From Planktosalinus sp963977065 (lineage in GTDB: Bacteria > Bacteroidota > Bacteroidia > Flavobacteriales > Flavobacteriaceae): 64,000 nt of DNA. A model generated the notes under the pieces. That model was given only the letters and a program-made list of their open reading frames with translations. It did not search any database and was not told the DNA's origin. Location of the stretch: contig CAXBNF010000014.1 of the NCBI GenBank assembly GCA_963977065.1, positions 4,651 to 68,650 of the forward strand, written 5' to 3'. Of the stretch, positions 53,211-63,226 are shown piece after piece (position 1 is the stretch's first letter; each line of letters starts with the position of its first letter). The translations under genes were made by a program, and so were the position numbers.

Positions 53211-55154
53211 ATGATAAAGGGAATAAAAAATAAATTATTGAAATCAATATATACCGGGGATAATCAAATTGGCATCACAAGTATTAGATATTTACCCCGG
53301 TGGATAGTCATTGGTATTGATGTCCTTATAATTGGTTTTTCGTTGTTGATGACACATCTTATATTGGACAATTTGAATATTCGGTATTATAACACTTTGA
53401 GTCTTTCACAACAATTTCTAATAATTCTGTTTACAAATATTATTTTCTTTTTTGTTTTCAGAACATACTCTGGACTTGTGAGGCACTCTACATTCACAGA
53501 TATTGCAAAATTGGTGTTGGCCTCTTTCACAACTTTATTATTAGTGACAACGCTAAACTATTCGTTCTACTTTATAACCGGAAAAAAGTTGTTTTTAATG
53601 CCCTTTTTGGTTTTTTACACCTTTTTTTCTTTTTCTTTTCTGCTATTTTTCAGGCTTTTGGTTAAGCAAGTTTATCGTGCTTATAAAGGGAAAAGTCAAG
53701 AAAGGAGCTTTAAAAAACGTATTTTTATTTATGGAACAGACGATCAGGCAATTTCCATCGCAGAAGCCTTGCAAACAGAAACAATAAACCCCTTTGAAGT
53801 TGTTGGGTTTTTAGCACATAAAAAATCATATAAGAGCCTAAGAATTTTGGATAAACCTGTAATTCCTTTAAAGGACAATCTCATAGAGAAATTGCAAAAC
53901 TATTCCATTAATGGCTTAATGATTATTGAGGATACATTATCAATTAAGGAGAAAAATAAACTTGTTGACTTGTGTCTAAAGGTCAATGTACAGATTTACA
54001 ATGTTCCCCGTATTGAAAAATTGCAACAAAAGAAAAATATAAACTCCCAGATTCGCGCAATCGAGATTGAAGATTTATTAAACAGGGAGGTGATTAATCT
54101 CGATAATGAAAACATTCGAAGTACAATTGAAGGACAAACCATATTAATCACCGGAGGTGCCGGCTCAATTGGAAGTGAAATAATTAGACAAGTTATTAAA
54201 TACAAGCCAAAACAAATTGTAATTCTCGATCAGGCAGAAACTCCACTTTATGAGTTAGAACTTCAGTTAAGAGAAAGCTATCCTACTGTCAATCTGGTTA
54301 CTGAGTTAGCCAATATAACAAATATGTATCGTCTTGCTTTGGTTTTTGATCAATATGATTTTGACCTTATATACCACGCCGCCGCTTACAAACACGTTCC
54401 CATAATTGAGAAAAACCCGCATGAAGCGATTTATGTTAATTTACTCGGCACAATGAACCTTGTGAAGCTTGCTATTTCAAGCAGTGTTAAACGATTTGTT
54501 ATGGTATCAACAGACAAAGCTGTAAACCCCACAAATGTTATGGGAGCTTCAAAACGAGCTGCAGAAATGTATGTTCAATCCATTCAGGAAGAAAGAGGAG
54601 TTCCAACAAAATTTATTACAACCCGTTTTGGAAATGTTCTTGGTTCAAATGGCTCTGTAATTCCACATTTTAAAAGACAAATTGCAAAAGGGGGTCCTGT
54701 TACAGTTACACATCCTGATATCATTAGGTACTTTATGACTATTACTGAAGCCTGTCAATTGGTATTGCAAGCCGGATCAATGGGTAAAGGTGGTGAAGTT
54801 TTTGTATTTGATATGGGTAAACCTGTTCGCATAATGGATCTGGCAATAAGAATGATAAGGCTTTCCGGCTTAAAACCGGAGGAGGATATTAAAATTAAAG
54901 TCACCGGGTTGAGACCGGGAGAAAAGCTATTTGAAGAATTGCTTGCTGATACTTCAATTAATCTGCCCACGCATCATGAAAAAATTATGGTTGCAAAAGA
55001 TGCGCCCAAGCCGTTTAAAGATTTGAAAATAAAATATGAACGTTTAGTAAAAACTTCCTTACGAGGAGAAGAAGAAAAGGTCGTTAAACTATTGAAAGAA
55101 ATTGTACCAGAGTTTAAAAGTGAAAATTCAGTTTTTGAATCTTTAGACTCTTAA
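53211..55154 (+). CDS. CapD/WbpM-type nucleotide-sugar 4,6-dehydratase
   Basis: I place the start at ATG 53211 (MIKGIKNKLL), giving 647 residues; a TTG 24 bases earlier is also in frame. Four membrane helices occupy about 25-150, followed by a CoA-binding-like Rossmann region, and the dehydratase domain starts at ILITGGAGSIGSE near 313. The active-site segment STDKAVNPTNVMGASKR has Met in place of the usual Tyr, as in WbpM. Such enzymes convert UDP-GlcNAc (or similar) to the 4-keto-6-deoxy form used in capsule and O-antigen synthesis. Confidence 0.92.
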   Translation: MIKGIKNKLLKSIYTGDNQIGITSIRYLPRWIVIGIDVLIIGFSLLMTHLILDNLNIRYYNTLSLSQQFLIILFTNIIFFFVFRTYSGLVRHSTFTDIAKLVLASFTTLLLVTTLNYSFYFITGKKLFLMPFLVFYTFFSFSFLLFFRLLVKQVYRAYKGKSQERSFKKRIFIYGTDDQAISIAEALQTETINPFEVVGFLAHKKSYKSLRILDKPVIPLKDNLIEKLQNYSINGLMIIEDTLSIKEKNKLVDLCLKVNVQIYNVPRIEKLQQKKNINSQIRAIEIEDLLNREVINLDNENIRSTIEGQTILITGGAGSIGSEIIRQVIKYKPKQIVILDQAETPLYELELQLRESYPTVNLVTELANITNMYRLALVFDQYDFDLIYHAAAYKHVPIIEKNPHEAIYVNLLGTMNLVKLAISSSVKRFVMVSTDKAVNPTNVMGASKRAAEMYVQSIQEERGVPTKFITTRFGNVLGSNGSVIPHFKRQIAKGGPVTVTHPDIIRYFMTITEACQLVLQAGSMGKGGEVFVFDMGKPVRIMDLAIRMIRLSGLKPEEDIKIKVTGLRPGEKLFEELLADTSINLPTHHEKIMVAKDAPKPFKDLKIKYERLVKTSLRGEEEKVVKLLKEIVPEFKSENSVFESLDS

Positions 55155-55210
55155 ATTCCTGTATTTTAACAAAGAATCATAAATCATTTAGTTCTTCAAT
55201 AAAAACGAAT

Positions 55211-55218
55211 TACCTTTG
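55211..55218 (+). promoter_or_regulatory. Putative -7 box of the polysaccharide export operon
   Basis: TACCTTTG matches the TAnnTTTG consensus and lies 18 bases before the start of the Wza-like gene. No convincing -33 TTG was found at the right distance. Confidence 0.4.
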
Positions 55219-55236
55219 CAAAATAAAAAAATATAA

Positions 55237-56034
55237 ATGTTTGTACTAAATATACTCATTAAAAAATCATTTAGAAAGTTTTTGTTATTTACAATAATAC
55301 TCTCAACCCTAGCTTCTTGTGTTTCAAAAAAAGAGATTCTTTATCTTCAGGATATTGAAAAAATGGCAGCTAACAGTGATCCTATGTTTAGCACTACAGC
55401 TATACAGCCTAATGATATTTTATCAATCAATGTGACAGCTTTTGATATGGAAGCTGCAGCACCTTTTAATCTTATTATGCCTGCAAGAACTGTTCAGGAA
55501 TTGACAAACCCGTCAACAAGAGAGCTTCAAGGTTATTTGGTGAGTATGGATGGAACCATTGAATTTCCTGTATTAGGGACCATCAAAGTAGCTGGTTTAA
55601 GCCGCCAGGAGTTGATTGAAAAAATGAAAAAGGAAATTCGCGTTTATATAAAAGATCCCATTGTTAATGTTACGATTTCAAATTATAAAGTAACAGTATT
55701 GGGAGAAGTAATGCGCCCGGGAACGTATAACATTCCTGACGAAAGAATCACTTTACTTGAAGCACTTGGTAAAGCCGGCGATTTAACCATTTATGGAAAG
55801 CGCACAAATATTATTCTCCTTAGAGAACAAGATGGTGTTAAAACACATAGTATTATTGATATTACCAAATCAGATTTTTTAAATTCACCCTTTTATTTTT
55901 TAAAGCAAAATGATGTTATTTATGTGCAGCCAAATAGTGCACAAGTTAATTCTGCTGCATATAACCGAAACTCATCAGTTTATATTTCAATAGCATCTGT
56001 TTTAATTTCGCTTATTGTTCTAATCTCCAGATAA
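55237..56034 (+). CDS. Wza-like polysaccharide export lipoprotein
   Basis: The 265-residue protein has a lipoprotein signal peptide ending LASC28, then the Poly_export domain (IQPNDILSINVTAFDMEAA, GTIEFPVLGTIKVAGLSRQELIEKM) and one SLBB-like repeat (VTVLGEVMRPGTYNIPDERITLLEALGKAGDLT). The C-terminal hydrophobic helix (residues 247-263) would anchor it, as in other Bacteroidota Wza-like proteins. It forms the outer-membrane export channel with the Wzc-like kinase that begins six bases downstream. Confidence 0.93.
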   Translation: MFVLNILIKKSFRKFLLFTIILSTLASCVSKKEILYLQDIEKMAANSDPMFSTTAIQPNDILSINVTAFDMEAAAPFNLIMPARTVQELTNPSTRELQGYLVSMDGTIEFPVLGTIKVAGLSRQELIEKMKKEIRVYIKDPIVNVTISNYKVTVLGEVMRPGTYNIPDERITLLEALGKAGDLTIYGKRTNIILLREQDGVKTHSIIDITKSDFLNSPFYFLKQNDVIYVQPNSAQVNSAAYNRNSSVYISIASVLISLIVLISR

Positions 56035-56040
56035 AAAATT

Positions 56041-58422
56041 ATGGACAACCCCCAAAATACTAATAGCTTGCATTCCCATAACGAACCTACACTAAGGGAG
56101 CAAATTGAAATCTACCTGAGACACTGGCCTTGGTTTCTTATTGCGGCCATTCTCACTCTTTCTGTTGCTTACATTTATTTGAGATACTCAACCCCTTTTT
56201 TTCAATCCACAACCAGCATCATCATAAAAGACAGTAAAGGTAGAGGGGCAGCTTCTGAGCTTGCTGCATTTGAAGATATTGGACTCATAAGCGGAATGAA
56301 TACAAACAGTATCGAAAATGAAATAGAAATTCTAAGGTCAAGGCGTTTGCTTAGAAATGTTGTTGACGAACTCAATCTTAATATCAGATACTTTAGAGAG
56401 GGAAAAATTAAAACGAGCGAACTCTTTCTCAATTTACCATTTGAAGTAAAAATACTGGAAGAAAATATTGAGTCTAAATTTCCAAATTATCAATTGCAGT
56501 TTAAAATACTTTCAGCGGATACGTTTCAGTTCATTGATGAAGGTAACAATATAAATATAAGTGCCGGCTTTGGTGATAAAATGGAATTACCTTATGGAGC
56601 TATTACTGTTATTCCAAATCCTGAAGTATTGAAATCTATAAATACAGAAGAAAACTACACCATACAGGTGCAGCTATCCAATCCTGAAAATATAGTGAGT
56701 TATTACCGGCAGGCTATACAGGTAAATCCGGTTGTTAAAAACAGCAGTGTGATTCAGCTCACACTCAATGATCCCGTTAAGGATAAAGCAGAAGCGATTC
56801 TAAATGAATTGGTGGTTCAGTACAACAAAGACGCTATTGAAGATCGAAATATGGTTGCTACAAACACCGCTCAGTTTATTGAAGAACGTCTTGAAATTAT
56901 TACAAAAGAACTGGATTCAGTTGAAACAGATAAAGTTATTTTCAAGCAAGAAAATAATCTTACCGATATAGAATCTGAAGCCCAACTTTTTCTTGAAAGT
57001 GCAAGTGAATTAAACAAAAGACAGCTAGATCTTACTACCCAAATGTCTTTAGTAGAGAATATCATCAATTATTTGTCTGAAGATGATTTAACAGCATTGC
57101 TTCCGTCTAATCTTGGAATTACTCAGGATGGCTTACAAAGTTTAATTCAGAATTACAATCAATTGGTTTTAGAACGCAACAAACTTTTGAGAAGCTCTAC
57201 AGAACAAAACCCTGTGGTGGTCAACCTGGCAAATCAAATTGACCAATTAAAAGTAAATGTTCTTAGAAGTCTCAACAATGTGAAGTCCTCTCTGGATACT
57301 TCACTAAGAGATTTGAGAAGACAGGAAGGGGTTTTTGATTCAAAAATCACACAAGTTCCTGATACTGAAAAAGAATTTAGAAACATTGTAAGACAACAAA
57401 ACATCAAAGAAGCCCTTTATTTGTTTTTATTACAAAAAAGGGAAGAAACGTCCTTGTCACTAGCTGTTACTGCTCCAAAAGCAAAAATTGTTGATCTGGC
57501 TCACAGTTCATCACGGCCGGTGTCTCCCAAACCCAATATCATATTGCTTGCGGCACTTTTATTAGGATTATTGATTCCGTTTTTGATTATTTATCTCAAT
57601 CAATTGCTTTACAATAAAGTGAGCAATCGAAAAGATGTTGAAAGATTTGCGCCAAACATAGCTCTCATTGGTGAAATCCCAAAATTGGGTAGAGGTGAAG
57701 ACGAACTTATCCAGAAAAACGATACTTCTGTACTGGCAGAATCATTCCGAATTTTAAGAACAAACCTTCAGTATATTTTTGCCAATAAAAAGCTTGGTGA
57801 AAAATCAAAAACCATTTTTGTTACTTCAACAGTCAAAGGAGAAGGGAAAACGTTTACATCCGTGAATCTGGCGTTGACTTTGTCTAATGTTGGCAAGAAA
57901 GTTATTTTAGTGGGAGGCGATATCAGAAACCCGCAATTGCATCGCTTTATTCAAAACAGCAACACAATGCGGGGAGTGACAGACTTTTTGGTTCAACCAG
58001 ATTTGACACTCAATGAATTAGTTCACGAGTCACCCTTTAATACCAATTTGGACATATTGTTTTCAGGTAGTATTCCTCCAAATCCGGCAGAACTTCTTTT
58101 AAATGATCGGGTAGCGGTTCTTTTTGAAAATTTAAAACAACACTATGATTATGTAATTGTTGATACAGCACCTTCTATGCTTGTAACAGATACACTTTTA
58201 ATCAATAAATTTGCAGATGTGACACTCTATGTCATTAGAGCAGATTATACAGAACGACGTTTGATTGAGTTTCCTGTTGATTGTGTGGAAGATGAAAAAC
58301 TACAAGGAGTCTCATTTATACTTAACAATGTTAGAATGGCAAACTTTGGTTATGGAAATAAATATGGATATGCTTACGGAGTTGAGAAAAAAGGCTTCTT
58401 CCAAAAATTATTCAATTTTTAA
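56041..58422 (+). CDS. Wzc-like polysaccharide co-polymerase and tyrosine autokinase
   Basis: The 793-residue inner-membrane protein has a Wzz-like N-domain with a helix at about 34-52, a long periplasmic coiled region (about 270-470), a GNVR-type segment and a second helix at about 497-518. The cytosolic BY-kinase domain has Walker A VKGEGKT (K603), VILVGGDIRNPQLH and VIVDTAPSML. The C-terminus is Tyr-rich (FGYGNKYGYAYG), the site of autophosphorylation that controls polymer length. Partner: the Wza-like protein upstream. Glycosyltransferases and Wzx/Wzy are not in this window. Confidence 0.95.
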   Translation: MDNPQNTNSLHSHNEPTLREQIEIYLRHWPWFLIAAILTLSVAYIYLRYSTPFFQSTTSIIIKDSKGRGAASELAAFEDIGLISGMNTNSIENEIEILRSRRLLRNVVDELNLNIRYFREGKIKTSELFLNLPFEVKILEENIESKFPNYQLQFKILSADTFQFIDEGNNINISAGFGDKMELPYGAITVIPNPEVLKSINTEENYTIQVQLSNPENIVSYYRQAIQVNPVVKNSSVIQLTLNDPVKDKAEAILNELVVQYNKDAIEDRNMVATNTAQFIEERLEIITKELDSVETDKVIFKQENNLTDIESEAQLFLESASELNKRQLDLTTQMSLVENIINYLSEDDLTALLPSNLGITQDGLQSLIQNYNQLVLERNKLLRSSTEQNPVVVNLANQIDQLKVNVLRSLNNVKSSLDTSLRDLRRQEGVFDSKITQVPDTEKEFRNIVRQQNIKEALYLFLLQKREETSLSLAVTAPKAKIVDLAHSSSRPVSPKPNIILLAALLLGLLIPFLIIYLNQLLYNKVSNRKDVERFAPNIALIGEIPKLGRGEDELIQKNDTSVLAESFRILRTNLQYIFANKKLGEKSKTIFVTSTVKGEGKTFTSVNLALTLSNVGKKVILVGGDIRNPQLHRFIQNSNTMRGVTDFLVQPDLTLNELVHESPFNTNLDILFSGSIPPNPAELLLNDRVAVLFENLKQHYDYVIVDTAPSMLVTDTLLINKFADVTLYVIRADYTERRLIEFPVDCVEDEKLQGVSFILNNVRMANFGYGNKYGYAYGVEKKGFFQKLFNF

Positions 58423-58451
58423 ATCTCATAAGTGAATAAAATACAAAAACT

Positions 58452-58480
58452 AAAAACCCTTTGATTTTCAAAGGGTTTTT
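58452..58480. terminator. Bidirectional intrinsic terminator
   Basis: A 13-base stem, AAAAACCCTTTGA (58452-58464) / TCAAAGGGTTTTT (58468-58480), has a TTT loop. Poly-A and poly-T flanks allow it to serve both the Wzc-like gene and the convergent yebC gene. Confidence 0.88.
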
Positions 58481-58503
58481 TTATAAATTTTGTTAATTGA
58501 AAA

Positions 58504-59217
58504 TTAAGATTCTTCCATAGTGTGATAGACGTTTTGTACATCGTCATCTTCTTCAATTTTTTCTAGTAGTTTCTCTACATCTGCGACCTGGTCTTCTGTG
58601 AGTTTTTTTGTCACTTGCGGAATGCGTTCAAAACCCGAAGATAAAATTTCAAGATTGTTTTCTTCCAAGTATTTTTGAATGGCACCAAAACTCTCAAAAG
58701 GAGCATATATCAATATACCATCTTCATCTTCAAATACCTCCTCAACTCCAAAATCTATCAATTCCAGTTCAAGTTCCTCAAGATCTAAATCAGAATTTGG
58801 AATTCTAAAATTACAGGTATGGTCAAACATAAATACCACAGAGCCGCTTGTTCCCAAACTCCCGTCACATTTATTGAAATAGGATCGAATGTTTGCGACA
58901 GTTCTCGTGTTATTGTCAGTGGCTGTTTCAACCAAAATAGCAATACCGTGTGGAGCATAGCCTTCAAAAATCACCTCCTTATAATCCCCTTGATTTTTAT
59001 CTGAGGCACGTTTTATGGCACGTTCAATATTGTCTTTGGGCATATTCACAGACTTTGCGTTTTGAATAACCGCACGCAATCTGGAATTTGAATCGGGGTC
59101 AGGGCCACCTTCTTTAACTGCCATAACAATGTCTTTACCAATGCGTGTAAACGCTTTAGACATGGCAGACCAGCGTTTCATTTTTCTAGCTTTCCTGAAT
59201 TCAAATGCTCTTCCCAT
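58504..59217 (-). CDS. yebC: YebC/PmpR family protein
   Basis: The 237-residue protein begins MGRAFEFRKARKMKRWSAMSKAF and shows AVKEGGPDPDSNSRLRAVIQNAKSVNMPKDNIERAIKRA, the conserved YebC/TACO1 core. Recent work in other bacteria links the family to translation of polyproline stretches, besides the older view as a transcription regulator. It lies downstream of the pterin dehydratase gene. Confidence 0.96.
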   Translation of the reverse strand: MGRAFEFRKARKMKRWSAMSKAFTRIGKDIVMAVKEGGPDPDSNSRLRAVIQNAKSVNMPKDNIERAIKRASDKNQGDYKEVIFEGYAPHGIAILVETATDNNTRTVANIRSYFNKCDGSLGTSGSVVFMFDHTCNFRIPNSDLDLEELELELIDFGVEEVFEDEDGILIYAPFESFGAIQKYLEENNLEILSSGFERIPQVTKKLTEDQVADVEKLLEKIEEDDDVQNVYHTMEES

Positions 59218-59271
59218 TCTCTGAAAATTATTTAATTTTTAGACATCAAAAATACTACTTCTTCAAAAATA

Positions 59272-59553
59272 TTAACTAACAATACTGTCGATTATTTGCG
59301 CTAGCTGAAAATCTTTTTCGGTAAGACCACCTTCCTCGTGTGAGGTTAGTGAAATACTTAGTTTGTTATAAACATTACTCCAGTCTGGGTGGTGGTTTAG
59401 CTTTTCGGCTTCAAAGGCAATGCGGGTCATGACCGTAAAGCAATCTTTAAAATCTGAAAACTCAATGGTGGTATGTATGGCATCATCGCCATAGTCCCAT
59501 CCTTCAATGTCTTTCATTTGCTTTTCAATTTGTGCTTCTGTTAACTTACTCAT
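59272..59553 (-). CDS. phhB: Pterin-4-alpha-carbinolamine dehydratase
   Basis: The 93-residue protein has the PCD motif EKLNHHPDWSNVYNKLSISLTSHEEGGLT with the conserved His pair, Pro-Asp-Trp and GGLT. It dehydrates 4a-hydroxytetrahydrobiopterin during phenylalanine hydroxylase turnover, or has a related pterin role. Its start overlaps the end of the reductase-like gene by four bases. Confidence 0.93.
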   Translation of the reverse strand: MSKLTEAQIEKQMKDIEGWDYGDDAIHTTIEFSDFKDCFTVMTRIAFEAEKLNHHPDWSNVYNKLSISLTSHEEGGLTEKDFQLAQIIDSIVS

Positions 59554-60404
59554 ATCAATGTTGTTTTTAGTGTTAGTATTCCTTCGTTTAATGTAATCTC
59601 ATCAATTACTTTATTTACAGTGAATTGATGTTCTTTTAAGTCTGCTTCTTTTTTAGGTAAAACGGCCAAAAACCGGTCTTTATTTGATTCAAATACCTGC
59701 TTGAAGATAGGTTTTTTTGACCCCAGTTTTTCAGTAATTTCTTCAAACAAATCACTGTGATGAATCAAATCAGTACTGCCAATGTGAAAAGTACCTTGTT
59801 TTTTTTGATTTATCAAATAATGAACTAGTTGCGAAAACTTTGATTCTGAAGTGACGTTGATAACCAAATCTGAATAGACATCAAAGTTAGTTCTATTTTT
59901 GATAGCTTCTTTTAATTGTGTTATAATCGGAGCATTCACGCCCAAAATCATTGCTGTACGTAGAATTGCATATTTTTTTTCAGGCAATTCTCTTATTAGT
60001 TTTTCAACTGTTATTGCATATTTTCCTTCTTCAGAAAGAGATAGAGGTTTGTCTGTCTCTTTTGCCGGAAAATTCATAGCACCATCAAAAATTTGAGCAG
60101 TGGATATAAAAATCAAACGGCAATTTTGTGTGACCATAGTATAGGCCATTAATTGCTTATGAACCTTTAAAAGGTCTGTAAAGTTTCCTTTGAGGCAAGA
60201 AACAACAACATTGGGTTTGATTTTATTTAATAGCTTTTCTACATCATCAGTAGCGGCATCAAATCTAAAGAAAACCTCATTTTGATTATAAAAGTCATTG
60301 GGACTAAAATAGGTGCCATAGACGTCAAAATAAGACAGAAGTTCTTTGTAAAGCAATTTGCCCACAAAACCACTCGCACCCAGGATTAATATTCGTTTTC
60401 CCAT
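59550..60404 (-). CDS. RmlD-like NAD(P)-dependent sugar-nucleotide reductase
   Basis: The 284-residue Rossmann-fold protein starts MGKRILILGASGFVGKLLY and carries FISTAQIFDG, VEKLIRE with the catalytic Lys, and LRTAMILGVNAP, as in RmlD/extended SDR proteins. The Tyr of the YxxxK motif reads YAITVEK, so catalysis is plausible. The substrate is unknown. It is co-translated with gcvT (shared base) and the pterin dehydratase gene. Confidence 0.8.
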   Translation of the reverse strand: MGKRILILGASGFVGKLLYKELLSYFDVYGTYFSPNDFYNQNEVFFRFDAATDDVEKLLNKIKPNVVVSCLKGNFTDLLKVHKQLMAYTMVTQNCRLIFISTAQIFDGAMNFPAKETDKPLSLSEEGKYAITVEKLIRELPEKKYAILRTAMILGVNAPIITQLKEAIKNRTNFDVYSDLVINVTSESKFSQLVHYLINQKKQGTFHIGSTDLIHHSDLFEEITEKLGSKKPIFKQVFESNKDRFLAVLPKKEADLKEHQFTVNKVIDEITLNEGILTLKTTLI

Positions 60405-61486
60405 TAACCTTTGTAGAATGGTAGTTTAACGACTGTAGCCGGAATTTGATTTTTTCTTATTTGAATGTAAATACGACTTCCCACATCAGAGAAAGAAACA
60501 GGTACATAGCCCAATCCTATGCCTTTATTAAGAGAAGGAGCCATCGTTCCACTGGTTACGAACCCTATTTTGTTTGCGTCTGCATCTACTATTTCATAAT
60601 CGTGTCTTGGGATTCCTCTTTCGTCCAGTTCAAAGGCAACCAGTTTTCGTGTTATGCCATCCTCTTTTTGTTTTTTGAGGGCTTCGGCATTGATAAAGTC
60701 TTTGGTAAACTTTGTAATCCATCCCAGACCTGCTTCGAGAGGAGAGGTTTCCTCATTGATATCATTTCCGTAAAGGCAATAACCCATTTCCAATCTCAAT
60801 GTATCACGAGCAGCCAATCCGATGGGTTTAATCCCAAAAGCACTACCTGCTTCTATTACTTTGTTCCAAACTTGTTCGGCTTCACTGTTTTTACAATAGA
60901 TTTCAAATCCGCCACTTCCGGTATAACCGGTTGCAGAGATAATCACGTGTTCAATTCCGGCAAAATCGGCGACCACAAAACTATAAAAGGGAATGCTGCT
61001 CAAATCAACAGATGTCAAGGATTGCATCGCTTCAACTGCTTTGGGGCCTTGAATGGCAAGCAACGAATAGTCATCAGAAAGATTGCGCAAATCGGCCCCC
61101 ATGGTATTGTGTTTGTTGACCCACGCCCAGTCTTTTTCAATATTTGAGGCATTAACAACCATCATATATTTTTCTTGATTGAACCTATAGACAATCAAAT
61201 CATCTACAATGCCTCCGGTTTCATTAGGGAAGCAACTGTATTGGGCTTTTCCATCCACCAATTTTGAAGCATCGTTTGAACATACTTTTTGAATAAGCTC
61301 TAAGGCTTTGGGTCCTGAAATCAAAAACTCTCCCATATGGGAAACATCAAAAACGCCCAGGGCTTTTCTTACGGTTTCATGTTCTATGTTCACACCTTCA
61401 TATTGAACCGGCATATTGTAGCCCGCAAATGGAACCATTTTTGCGCCAAGTGCTTCGTGTATGTGAGATAAAGCAGTATTTTTCAT
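60404..61486 (-). CDS. gcvT: Glycine cleavage system aminomethyltransferase (T protein)
   Basis: The 360-residue protein has the GcvT layout: AKMVPFAGYNMPVQY near the start, the folate-binding motif FDVSHMGEF, ATGYTGSGGFEIYC, the RLEMGYCLYGNDI active-site segment, and the C-terminal GFVTSGTMAPSL and GLGYVP. It transfers the methylene group from the H-protein adduct to tetrahydrofolate and releases ammonia. Its stop shares a base with the next gene. gcvH and gcvP are not in the window. Confidence 0.97.
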   Translation of the reverse strand: MKNTALSHIHEALGAKMVPFAGYNMPVQYEGVNIEHETVRKALGVFDVSHMGEFLISGPKALELIQKVCSNDASKLVDGKAQYSCFPNETGGIVDDLIVYRFNQEKYMMVVNASNIEKDWAWVNKHNTMGADLRNLSDDYSLLAIQGPKAVEAMQSLTSVDLSSIPFYSFVVADFAGIEHVIISATGYTGSGGFEIYCKNSEAEQVWNKVIEAGSAFGIKPIGLAARDTLRLEMGYCLYGNDINEETSPLEAGLGWITKFTKDFINAEALKKQKEDGITRKLVAFELDERGIPRHDYEIVDADANKIGFVTSGTMAPSLNKGIGLGYVPVSFSDVGSRIYIQIRKNQIPATVVKLPFYKG

Positions 61487-61648
61487 CTAATTGATCTATT
61501 TTTAAGTGTAGTGCAAATTTATTTAAAATAGTAGAGTTTACTCATTATTTGTTTGAATCTTATGAACAGACTTAGTAAATTGCAGGGGTGGAGGTTTCTT
61601 GTTTCTGGTTTTAAAAATTAATTGATAAAGTTAACTTAAAAAAATAAT

Positions 61649-63184
61649 GTGAAAATATTTACTGCAAAACAAATGTATGAGGCTGATAAGGCCACAGAAG
61701 CTAAGGAAGGCATAACTTCCATTGATTTAATGGAACGTGCAGCCCGGCAGGCTTTTGAATGGATTGACAACAGTCTAAAAGGGTCACAGGTTCCCATTCA
61801 TATTTTTTGTGGGATTGGCAACAATGGGGGGGATGGGATGGCTTTAGGCAGAATGTTACTCAGCAAAGGATACTCGACCCACTGTTATGTGGTCAACTAT
61901 AGTGAAAAGCGATCAAAATGCTTTTTAATCAATTATGACCGCTATAAAAATATCACCAAAGTGTGGCCAAAGCTTATAAAAGGAACCCATGATTTCCCTG
62001 AACTCACAAATGAGGGAATACTTGTAGATGCCATTTTTGGTATTGGTCTCAATCGCCCTTTGGAGGGATGGGTCAAAGAACTGGTTCAGCACATTAACAA
62101 AGCCAATGCATTTACACTTTCAATTGATATTCCCAGCGGATTGTTTATCGATGCTCCCACACCCGATTTTGAAGCGGTCATCAAAGCCAATTTAACATTA
62201 ACATTTCAAGCGCCCAAATTGCCCTTTTTTCTTCCTGAAACTGCCGGATTTACCCAGTCGTTTCAAATTCTGGATATAGGTTTAGACCCGAAATATCTCT
62301 TTAAAACACCCACTGAAGCCAAGTTAATCTTAAAAAATGATGCACAAGGGATGTATCTTCCCAGAAGAAAATTTGACCACAAAGGCAGCTATGGGCATGC
62401 ACTTATCGTGGGCGGAAGTTATGGAAAAATGGGAGCCGTCACTCTGGCAACAAAAGCATGTTTACGTTCTGGTACCGGAAAAGTGACTGCTTGCATTCCC
62501 AAATGTGGGTATTCCACTCTTCAAACAGCAGTTCCCGAAGCTATGGTCATTACTGATGAAAACGAAAATCAAATCACACAATTTCCGACAACTGAGGGAT
62601 TTCAGGCAATAGGAATTGGGATTGGTTTGGGAACCCACAAGGAAACCGCTAATGGTTTTGAAGATTTTCTCAAAAACCAAAAAGCACTTTTAGTGCTTGA
62701 TGCAGATGCCCTTAACCTGCTGAGTGAACAGAAAGCGCTCCTGGATCTGGTACCTCCAAAATCTGTTTTAACACCCCATCCCGGTGAACTCGAGCGGCTC
62801 ATCGGCAACTGGAAAGACGATTTTGAAAAACTCGCCAAAACCAAAAAGCTTTCCAAAAAGTTGGACAGTGTTATTGTCATAAAAGGCGCACATACCATCA
62901 CAATCTATCAGGATAATCTCTATATAAACAGCACGGGAAACCCCGGTATGGCCACCGCAGGTACCGGTGATGTATTAACCGGAATCATAACAGGACTTAT
63001 GGCTCAGGGCTATGACTCGTTGATTGCAGCAGTTTTTGGGGTGTATCTTCACGGGAGTGCCGGCGATATTGCTTCACAGCATCAAGGGTTTAATTCTATG
63101 ATAGCCGGTGATTTGATTGACTTTTTGGGTGAAGCTTTTTTGGAATTGTTTAGAACCGAAGAAGCTGAAAGAAATGAAAAGTAA
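61649..63184 (+). CDS. nnr: Bifunctional NAD(P)HX epimerase/dehydratase
   Basis: The 511-residue protein fuses an N-terminal YjeF_N epimerase (about 1-215; GIGNNGGDGMALGR, VDAIFGIGLNRP) and a C-terminal ADP-dependent NAD(P)HX dehydratase (about 230-505; VGGSYGKMGAVTLA, LDADALNLL, NPGMATAGTGDVLTGI). It repairs hydrated NADH and NADPH. The start codon is GTG at 61649, immediately preceded by AT so the bases read ATGTGA; the ATG at 61647 is out of frame and stops at once. Confidence 0.96.
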   Translation: MKIFTAKQMYEADKATEAKEGITSIDLMERAARQAFEWIDNSLKGSQVPIHIFCGIGNNGGDGMALGRMLLSKGYSTHCYVVNYSEKRSKCFLINYDRYKNITKVWPKLIKGTHDFPELTNEGILVDAIFGIGLNRPLEGWVKELVQHINKANAFTLSIDIPSGLFIDAPTPDFEAVIKANLTLTFQAPKLPFFLPETAGFTQSFQILDIGLDPKYLFKTPTEAKLILKNDAQGMYLPRRKFDHKGSYGHALIVGGSYGKMGAVTLATKACLRSGTGKVTACIPKCGYSTLQTAVPEAMVITDENENQITQFPTTEGFQAIGIGIGLGTHKETANGFEDFLKNQKALLVLDADALNLLSEQKALLDLVPPKSVLTPHPGELERLIGNWKDDFEKLAKTKKLSKKLDSVIVIKGAHTITIYQDNLYINSTGNPGMATAGTGDVLTGIITGLMAQGYDSLIAAVFGVYLHGSAGDIASQHQGFNSMIAGDLIDFLGEAFLELFRTEEAERNEK

Positions 63185-63226
63185 GCTTGATTTGCTTTAT
63201 TAGTGACATTTAATTAGTTAAAACAA